Source: Campylobacter lari (lineage in GTDB: Bacteria; Campylobacterota; Campylobacteria; Campylobacterales; Campylobacteraceae). Taken from it: a DNA stretch of 64,000 nucleotides. Location: the NCBI RefSeq assembly GCF_004357905.1, contig NZ_SMTT01000002.1:62001-126000 (forward strand). Reading direction: 5' to 3'. The position numbers and the translations under genes were made by a program. The notes beneath the pieces were generated by a model. It saw only the letters and a program-made list of their open reading frames with translations, was not told the DNA's origin and ran no database searches. Of this stretch, positions 58,239-64,000 are shown piece by piece (position 1 is the first letter of the stretch; each line of letters begins with the position of its first letter).

Positions 58239-58704
58239 ATGATTTTTTTAACTGGAGGGCAAGGTCATAGTGGAAAGACCTTGCTTGCTCAAAGACTTCT
58301 TGAAAAATTGTCCTTTTAGAGTAGATGAGGATGAAAAAATAACTGATTTTTTGTTTCCTATTGTAGATGGTATGATTTAAATTTGTATAGAAAATAAACA
58401 AAATTTAATCATTGAAGGATTTTATCTTACTCCAAAAAAGTTACAAAAATTTCAAAATCATTCTGATATTAAAATACTTTATATCGTTTTTTCAAAAGAA
58501 TATATTTTGCAAAATTATGAATTAATCTATCAAAATGAAAATGTTATAGAAAAGCGTTTATTTAGTGAAAAAGAAGAAATAAACACTCTTATTTTAAATC
58601 ATCAAAAATTTAAAGCTCAATGTGAAAATTTAAATCTTCCTTTTATAGAAATTCAAAAAGACTATAAAATAGAATTAAAAAATGTAATAGAATTTTTTGC
58701 TTAA
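58239..58704 (+). pseudogene. broken P-loop kinase-like gene
   Basis: The ATG at 58239 opens 26 codons with a P-loop (GGQGHSGKT) ending at a stop at 58317. A +1 frame then continues from about 58315 to 58704, interrupted by a TAA at 58378, and reads a plausible kinase middle and end (KQNLIIEGFYLTPKKL; ENLNLPFIEIQKDY). The intact gene would have been about 180 residues or more, of an ATP-binding nucleoside or sugar kinase type; a piece between the P-loop and 58315 is probably also deleted. The last 65 codons look open but are only the tail. Confidence 0.8.
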
Positions 58705-58721
58705 AAGCAAGCAAATAGTTA

Positions 58722-58727
58722 TATAAT
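58722..58727 (+). promoter_or_regulatory. -10 box for the urease operon
   Basis: TATAAT lies 26 bases before the ureA ATG; AAGGATTAAA is the ribosome site. I see no nickel-repressor (NikR)-like dyad in the 48-base spacer between the pseudogene and ureA. Confidence 0.6.
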
Positions 58728-58752
58728 ATCTAAAAAATTTATAAGGATTAAA

Positions 58753-59424
58753 ATGCATTTTACTCAGCAGCAATTGCAACGATTAATGCTTCATTATGCA
58801 GGGAAAATCGCTAAAGATAGAAAAGAGCAAAAAATAAAATTAAATTATAATGAAGCTTTAGCTTATATATGTTATGAATTAATGGAACTTGCAAGAAAAA
58901 ATTTAAGTGTGAGTGAATTGATGAGCATAGGGAAAACTTTACTTACAAGTGAAGATGTGATTGATGGTGTTGCAAGTATGCTTGAAGAAATTCAAATAGA
59001 ACTTCCTTTTGAAGATGGCACAAAATTAGTTACTATACATGAGCCTATAGCAAATGATGATAAAATAAAAGCTGGAGAGATATTTTTATCATCAGAATTT
59101 ATTGTGCTTAATGAAAATAAAACTTCTATAGAAATTAAAGTAAGCAATAAAGGTGATCGTCCTATACAAGTTGGTTCGCATTTTCATTTCTTTGAAGTTA
59201 ATCGCTTTTTGTCTTTTGACAGAGAAAAAGCTTATGGTAAAAGGTTAAATATCGCTTCAGGAACAAGTGTGAGATTTGAACCAGGTGAAGAAAAAACAGT
59301 AAGTTTAATAGAATTTGGTGGTTTAAAAAAGGTTTTAGGTTTTAATAATCTTTGTGATGATTTTATCAATGATGAAAATAAAACTAAAGCTTTATCAAAA
59401 GCAAAAGAGAAAGGATTTCTTTGA
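58753..59424 (+). CDS. ureA: urease gamma-beta fusion subunit
   Basis: The 223-residue product joins a gamma domain (about 1-100, [20 protein letters not shown]) and a beta domain (about 110-223, IPVGSH-type [12 protein letters not shown] and [16 protein letters not shown]). The same fusion is found in Helicobacter UreA. It packs with UreB in the cytoplasmic nickel urease that splits urea into ammonia and CO2. Its stop overlaps the ureB start. It opens a six-gene operon. Confidence 0.97.
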   Translation: MHFTQQQLQRLMLHYAGKIAKDRKEQKIKLNYNEALAYICYELMELARKNLSVSELMSIGKTLLTSEDVIDGVASMLEEIQIELPFEDGTKLVTIHEPIANDDKIKAGEIFLSSEFIVLNENKTSIEIKVSNKGDRPIQVGSHFHFFEVNRFLSFDREKAYGKRLNIASGTSVRFEPGEEKTVSLIEFGGLKKVLGFNNLCDDFINDENKTKALSKAKEKGFL

Positions 59425-61118
59425 TTAAGATTAGCAAAAAAGACTATGTGAATATGTATGGTCCAACAACTAATGATAGAGTAAGATTAGCAGATACAGA
59501 TTTGATTTTAAGAGTAGAAAAAGATTATACTTTATATGGCGAAGAAGTTAAATTTGGTGGTGGTAAAAATATTAGAGATGGTATGGCTCAAAGTGTAAGT
59601 GAGGGAGAATTTCCGGATTTAGTTTTAACTAATGCTTTGATTGTTGATTATACCGGTATTTATAAAGCAGATATTGGGATAAAAAATGGCTATATAGTAG
59701 GTATAGGAAAAGCAGGCAATCCTGATATACAAGATGGAGTTGATCCTAGCTTAGTTATAGGCACAAGTACAGATATTATCGGTGCAGAAGGTTTAATAGT
59801 AACTGCAGGTGGTATTGATACTCATATACATTTTATCTCCCCAACTCAAATTGAATGTGCCTTATATAGTGGTGTTACTACTATGATAGGAGGTGGCATA
59901 GGACCAAGTGAGGGAACAAATGCTACAACTTGCACAAGTGGGGCTTATCATATACATTCTATGTTAAAAGCTACGCAAAATTACCCTATGAATTTTGGCT
60001 TTTTAGGTAAAGGAAATTCAAGTAATAAAAATGCTTTAAAAGAGCAAATCATAGCCGGTGCATGCGGCTTAAAAATTCATGAAGATTGGGGTGCTACTTC
60101 TAGTGTGATTGATGCTAGTTTAAATATAGCTGATGAAATGGATATACAAGTAGCTATCCATACAGATACTTTAAATGAAGCAGGTTTTGTAGAAGATACG
60201 ATTAAAGCTATTAATGGTAGAGTTATCCATACTTTTCATACTGAAGGTGCAGGTGGTGGCCATGCTCCTGATATTATTAAAATGGCAGGTTTTGAAAATG
60301 TTTTACCTGCAAGTACTAATCCTACTATGCCTTTTACTAAAAATACCATTGATGAACATTTAGATATGCTTATGGTTTGTCATCATTTAGATAATAAAAT
60401 CAAAGAAGATGTTGAATTTGCAGATAGTAGAATTCGTCCTGAAACTATAGCAGCAGAAGATAAACTTCATGATATGGGTGTTTTTAGCATTATGAGTAGT
60501 GATTCTCAAGCTATGGGACGCGTAGGTGAGGTGATTTTAAGAACATGGCAAAGTGCTGATAAATGTAAAAAAGAATTTGGTGCCTTGAAAGAAGATAATG
60601 ATTTAGACGATAATTTCCGTATTAAACGCTATATAGCAAAATACACTATAAATCCTGCTATTGCACATGGGATTGATAGTTATGTTGGTTCTATTGAAGT
60701 AGGAAAATTTGCTGATTTAGTACTTTGGCAACCTAAATTTTTTGGAGTAAAACCAAAGCTTATTTTAAAAGGTGGCTTGATAGTAGGTGCAAAAATAGGC
60801 GATGCTAATGCTTCTATCCCAACACCTGAGCCTATTATCTATGAAAAAATGTTTGGTGCAAATTTAAATGAAAATGCTTTACATTTTGTTTCTAAAGCTT
60901 CTTTAGAAGCTAATATGCCTGAAAAATTAAGCTTAAAAAGAAAATGTGTTGCAGTAAAAAATTGTAGAAATATCACTAAAAAAGACTTAAAATTTAATGA
61001 TAAAGTTCAAGATATAGAAGTAAATCCACAAACTTATGAAGTAAAAATAAATGGTGAGCTTATTAGCTCTAAGAGCGTTGATTCTTTAGCTTTAGCTAGA
61101 AAATATTTTATGATTTGA
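59421..61118 (+). CDS. ureB: urease catalytic (alpha) subunit
   Basis: The 565-residue product has every key urease residue: the HxH nickel site in [10 protein letters not shown] (about 134-143), the carbamylated Lys in [10 protein letters not shown] (about 217), the two His of [10 protein letters not shown] and [13 protein letters not shown], the active-site flap Cys in MVCHHLD (about 318), and Asp in [10 protein letters not shown] (about 360). It starts at a TTG overlapping the ureA TGA, with AAAGGA upstream. It is named ureB in Helicobacter style (ureC elsewhere). Confidence 0.97.
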   Translation: MIKISKKDYVNMYGPTTNDRVRLADTDLILRVEKDYTLYGEEVKFGGGKNIRDGMAQSVSEGEFPDLVLTNALIVDYTGIYKADIGIKNGYIVGIGKAGNPDIQDGVDPSLVIGTSTDIIGAEGLIVTAGGIDTHIHFISPTQIECALYSGVTTMIGGGIGPSEGTNATTCTSGAYHIHSMLKATQNYPMNFGFLGKGNSSNKNALKEQIIAGACGLKIHEDWGATSSVIDASLNIADEMDIQVAIHTDTLNEAGFVEDTIKAINGRVIHTFHTEGAGGGHAPDIIKMAGFENVLPASTNPTMPFTKNTIDEHLDMLMVCHHLDNKIKEDVEFADSRIRPETIAAEDKLHDMGVFSIMSSDSQAMGRVGEVILRTWQSADKCKKEFGALKEDNDLDDNFRIKRYIAKYTINPAIAHGIDSYVGSIEVGKFADLVLWQPKFFGVKPKLILKGGLIVGAKIGDANASIPTPEPIIYEKMFGANLNENALHFVSKASLEANMPEKLSLKRKCVAVKNCRNITKKDLKFNDKVQDIEVNPQTYEVKINGELISSKSVDSLALARKYFMI

Positions 61119-61585
61119 TGATTTTACTTCAAAATAAAATAACGCATTATGATTTAAATAAAGAATGCGATTTTTTAGAGCTTAGTTGGTTTGATACTTT
61201 TAAAAAGATATTAAGAACAACAACTTTAAAAGGACTAGATGTCGCTATAAAAATGCCTGATAATAAAGGTTTAAATCATAATGATTGTTTATATGATGAG
61301 GATTTTTTGATTTTAGTGAAGATTAAACCTGAAAAGGTTTTAAAAATTCACATAGAAAATGAATACAACCTTGCTTTAATAAGTTATCAAGTGGGTAATA
61401 TGCACTTAAATTTATTTTATAAAGATCATAAACTTCTTACTTTAGAACAAAACTCTATCATAAGGTTTTTAGAAAAATTTAATATAAAATACGAAAAATG
61501 TGAGGAAATTTTAGAGCCAAAATATATGCTTGATATGCCAAGTTTTATCCAAGTTGATCCAAATTTTAAACTTATTAAAGAATAA
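61118..61585 (+). CDS. ureE: urease nickel chaperone UreE
   Basis: The 155-residue product has the two UreE domains, with the conserved metal-site segment here as YQVGNMHLNLFYKDH (about 88-102). Unlike Klebsiella UreE, no His-rich tail is present; it ends SFIQVDPNFKLIKE, as in Helicobacter. UreE hands nickel to the UreFGH-urease complex. I chose the ATG at 61118, whose TGATG overlap with the ureB stop couples translation; a TTG at 61115 would add one residue. Confidence 0.92.
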   Translation: MILLQNKITHYDLNKECDFLELSWFDTFKKILRTTTLKGLDVAIKMPDNKGLNHNDCLYDEDFLILVKIKPEKVLKIHIENEYNLALISYQVGNMHLNLFYKDHKLLTLEQNSIIRFLEKFNIKYEKCEEILEPKYMLDMPSFIQVDPNFKLIKE

Positions 61586-61587
61586 AG

Positions 61588-62256
61588 ATGAATAAATTAA
61601 ATTTTTTACTTTTACAAATTAGTGATTCTTCTTTTCCTATAGGAGCTTTTTCACATTCTTTTGGTTTAGAATCTTATGTGAATTTTGCTTATATAAAAAA
61701 TATAGAAGATGCAAAAAAAGTTTTAAAAACTCAGCTTTATTCTAATATTTTATATTTTGAGCTTTTAGCTTTGAAAATAGCTTATGAAAATGCAAATGAT
61801 GTAAAAAATTTACTAGTCTTTCAAAGAAAATTTTTATCAAGTATAGTTGCAAAAGAACAAAGTCAAGCTTATGTTTTTCTAGCTAAACGCTTTGTAAAAA
61901 ATGTTAGTCTTTATGGATTATCAAATCCTTTATTAAATCAATACATTAAAGGAAATCAAACTCCTATTTATCCTTTTGTGTATGCTTTATTTTGTAAAGA
62001 TAATGAGCTTGATTTTATGTATGAAAGTTTTTTATTTGCTTTAATGAGTAATTTTGTTAATATTCTTGTGAAAATCGTGCCTTTATCACAAAATGAAGGG
62101 CAGATTTTACTTTTTCAATTACAGCAAGATTTTCAAAAGGTTCTTTCTAAATTACAAAATTTAACTTTAAAAGATTGGTGTGAAAATCATAATGTCTTAA
62201 ATGATTATTTGGGTATAAAACACCAAAATTTAGCATTTAAAATTTATATTTCTTAA
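61588..62256 (+). CDS. ureF: urease accessory protein UreF
   Basis: The 222-residue product has the all-helical UreF pattern, starting [21 protein letters not shown] (split as [11 protein letters not shown] and [11 protein letters not shown]) and later [11 protein letters not shown]. UreF joins UreG and UreH to form the complex that activates urease with GTP and nickel. It starts 2 bases after ureE. Confidence 0.92.
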   Translation: MNKLNFLLLQISDSSFPIGAFSHSFGLESYVNFAYIKNIEDAKKVLKTQLYSNILYFELLALKIAYENANDVKNLLVFQRKFLSSIVAKEQSQAYVFLAKRFVKNVSLYGLSNPLLNQYIKGNQTPIYPFVYALFCKDNELDFMYESFLFALMSNFVNILVKIVPLSQNEGQILLFQLQQDFQKVLSKLQNLTLKDWCENHNVLNDYLGIKHQNLAFKIYIS

Positions 62257-62266
62257 AAGGGTTATA

Positions 62267-62866
62267 ATGGTTAAAATAGGCATAGGTGGTCCTGTAGGTA
62301 GTGGTAAAACAGCTTTAGTATTAAATTTATGTCAAGCTTTAAAAGATGAGCTTTCTTTGGCTGTAATTACAAATGATATTTATACAAATGAAGATGCAAA
62401 TTTTTTAATCAAACAAGGCGTTCTTGAAAAAGAAAGAATCATTGGAGTGCAAACTGGAGGTTGTCCTCATACAGCCATTAGAGAAGATGCTTCTTGTAAT
62501 CTTGAAGCTGTTGAACTTTTACAAGAGCGTTTTAGTGATTTAGATCTTATTTTTATAGAAAGTGGTGGAGATAATTTATCAATGACTTTTTCACCTGAAC
62601 TTGTGGATTTTTTTATCTTTGTTATAGATGTTGCTCAAGGAGAAAAAATTCCACGCAAAGGTGGTCCTGCTATTTGTAGATCTGATTTAATGATTATCAA
62701 TAAAATAGACTTAGCTCCTTATGTAAATGCTTCTTTAAAAATCATGCAAGAAGATACTTTAAAAATGCGTGGAGATAGACCTTTTATCATGAGTAATCTT
62801 CAAACTAAAGAAGGTTTAGAAGAAATCATTACTTGGATTAAAAAATACACACTTTTAAAGGATTGA
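62267..62866 (+). CDS. ureG: urease accessory GTPase UreG
   Basis: The 199-residue product is a SIMIBI GTPase: P-loop [14 protein letters not shown] (about 4-17), the switch [11 protein letters not shown] with the nickel-binding CPH motif (about 66-76), and NKIDLAPYV for guanine (about 145). It powers nickel insertion into urease. It starts 10 bases after ureF. Confidence 0.97.
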   Translation: MVKIGIGGPVGSGKTALVLNLCQALKDELSLAVITNDIYTNEDANFLIKQGVLEKERIIGVQTGGCPHTAIREDASCNLEAVELLQERFSDLDLIFIESGGDNLSMTFSPELVDFFIFVIDVAQGEKIPRKGGPAICRSDLMIINKIDLAPYVNASLKIMQEDTLKMRGDRPFIMSNLQTKEGLEEIITWIKKYTLLKD

Positions 62867-62867
62867 T

Positions 62868-63620
62868 TTGTTTGCTCAAAAGAGTGTTTTTAAACTTACA
62901 TTAGATACTATCAATGAAAAAACTATCATAAAAAATTCTTTTTTTACTCCTCCTTTTAAACTTATGAGGAATTTTTATGATAAAAAATTAACTAGTATAT
63001 ATGTTCTAAATTCTAGTGCTGGAATTTTTAAAGAGGATCATTTAAATTTTGAAATCATATGTAAGAAAAGTACAAACACCGCTATACTCACACAAAGTTA
63101 TGAAAAGGTATATGATACTAAAGATTCTTTTGCGAGTAAAAATATTGATTTTACTCTTGAAGAAAATGCAAGCTTTTTTTATATGCCAAAGCCACTTTTG
63201 CTTCAAGAAAATGCAAATTTTATACAAAACACAAAGATTAATCTAGCTTCTTTTTCAAGATTAGTTTATGTTGATTTTGTCATTTTTGGTAGAGTGGCTA
63301 TGGATGAAAAATTTGCTTTTAAAAATTATGAGAGTTTAACTCAAATTTATAGAAATGATACTTTAATTTTAAATGATAAAATTAAAATCAATCCTTCTTA
63401 TATGAAAGAAAATGATTTAAATTTTTTTGCAAATTATACGCATTATTTGAGTATTTATCTTTTTGGATATGATGAGTTTTATGAAGAATTAAAAGCTTCA
63501 TTTGACGATATAAATCAACTTTTTTATGAGGGTTTGTGTATAAAAATTCTTAGTAATGAAAGTGAAAAATTACTTTTACTTCAAGATAAGCTTTTTAAAT
63601 TTTGTCAAAATAAAATATAA
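62868..63620 (+). CDS. ureH: urease accessory protein UreH (UreD family)
   Basis: The 250-residue product fits the UreD/UreH family: FFTPPFKLMRNFYDKKL and NSSAGIFKEDHLNFEI near the start, ILTQSYEKVYDT and YMPKPLLLQENANF in the middle. It forms the scaffold through which nickel passes to apo-urease. It starts at TTG with AAAGGA 5 bases upstream, just after the ureG stop. It closes the operon; no terminator is obvious in the 46 bases before queF. Confidence 0.93.
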   Translation: MFAQKSVFKLTLDTINEKTIIKNSFFTPPFKLMRNFYDKKLTSIYVLNSSAGIFKEDHLNFEIICKKSTNTAILTQSYEKVYDTKDSFASKNIDFTLEENASFFYMPKPLLLQENANFIQNTKINLASFSRLVYVDFVIFGRVAMDEKFAFKNYESLTQIYRNDTLILNDKIKINPSYMKENDLNFFANYTHYLSIYLFGYDEFYEELKASFDDINQLFYEGLCIKILSNESEKLLLLQDKLFKFCQNKI

Positions 63621-63666
63621 AATATTGTGGTATTATAAAGTTTTAAAAACAAACTAAGGATTATAA

Positions 63667-64000
63667 ATGCGATATGGTGAAAAAGAAATCAAAGAATTTA
63701 GTGTAGAAAATATGGAAGTTTGGCCAAATGATGCCAAAAATGATTATGTGATTAAAATCACTTTACCTGAATTTATGTGTTGTTGTCCGCGTAGTGGGTA
63801 TCCTGATTTTGCTACAATTTACTTAGAATACATTCCAAATAAATTAGTAGTAGAACTTAAAGCAATCAAACTTTATATTAATACCTTTATGTATAGAAAT
63901 GTTTCACATGAAGCAAGTATTAATGAAATTTATAATACTTTAAAAGAAAAACTTGATCCAAAATGGATAAAAGTAGTAGGTGATTTTAACCCTCGTGGTA
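63667..64000 (+). CDS. queF: NADPH-dependent 7-cyano-7-deazaguanine reductase QueF, cut by window end
   Basis: The 111 visible residues match the short-type QueF: the catalytic Cys in CCCPRSGYPDFATI (about 39-52), then VVELKAIKLYINTF and NVSHEASINEIYN with the substrate-binding Glu. It reduces preQ0 to preQ1 for queuosine in tRNA. AAGGATTATAA precedes the ATG, and TATTAT at 63631-63636 behind a TG is a candidate -10 box, so it may have its own promoter after the urease operon. The far end is outside the window. Confidence 0.95.
   Translation, partial: MRYGEKEIKEFSVENMEVWPNDAKNDYVIKITLPEFMCCCPRSGYPDFATIYLEYIPNKLVVELKAIKLYINTFMYRNVSHEASINEIYNTLKEKLDPKWIKVVGDFNPRG

Noticed and set aside
58507-58704. 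Independent 65-codon gene
   Set aside because: It begins at an internal TTG and continues in the same frame as the broken kinase upstream, so it is the tail of that pseudogene.

Overview
The window looks like a chromosomal segment of a urease-positive member of the Campylobacter lari group (UPTC-like). It is very AT-rich. Its single-domain globin, CmeABC pump, Pgp1, CtsG and MCP set resemble Campylobacter jejuni, and many gene orders match C. jejuni as I remember it: ctsG-tsaD-pgp1-dxr-cdsA, cmeR-cmeABC, yajQ to rpsU, and ruvC-dnaA-dnaN-gyrB. Unlike C. jejuni it carries a complete urease operon. Species assignment is inference; no database search was possible. The replication origin lies near 53.3-54.8 kb.

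Layout. 0-8.3 kb: a partial secreted-protein gene, globin Cgb with an Fnr/NssR-like promoter, a GlcG/HbpS-like protein with a cyclic-peptide-type ABC exporter, then a two-partner secretion pair (large TpsA adhesin with a 10-G tract, and its TpsB pore). 8.3-14.7 kb: a minus-strand operon with an NFACT protein, a small acidic protein, CdsA, Dxr, Pgp1, TsaD and pseudopilin CtsG. 14.8-19.9 kb: MobA, PldA, an orphan protein, an NhaC-type antiporter and IlvD. 20-24.8 kb: a Gly-Leu-Cys-Ser tRNA cluster and two tandem chemoreceptors sharing about 1.13 kb of apparently identical 3' DNA. 24.8-31.7 kb: a PepSY-like protein, a six-gene operon (lipoproteins, glutathionylspermidine synthase-like, dehydrogenase, YajQ, AAA+ ATPase), a LysE transporter and rpsU. 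31.8-39.6 kb: CcoG, CmeR and the CmeABC efflux operon with a visible CmeR-type operator. 39.6-46 kb: a porin remnant, a HemN-like enzyme, HemJ, LspA, GlmM, a DUF945-like protein and RarA.

46-51 kb is the main accessory region. A tRNA-Val gene is followed by the N-terminal stump of a tyrosine integrase, cut off exactly where a four-gene cluster ends. That cluster encodes two methyltransferase-type proteins, a McrB-like AAA+ GTPase and a LlaJI/McrC-like nuclease, probably a LlaJI-type restriction-modification system left by a decayed integrative element.

51.4-58.2 kb: a duplicated DUF305 protein, an orphan protein, ruvC, dnaA, dnaN and gyrB. Exact TTATTCACA boxes occur on both sides of dnaA, suggesting a bipartite origin. 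58.2-64 kb: a broken P-loop kinase gene, the ureABEFGH operon (UreA is a gamma-beta fusion as in Helicobacter) and the start of queF.

How genes work together: TpsB secretes TpsA and may retain it through a C-terminal cysteine pair; CmeR represses CmeABC; UreEFGH mature the nickel urease UreAB; the restriction cluster pairs modification with GTP-driven cleavage; Pgp1, GlmM, LspA, CdsA and PldA serve the envelope.
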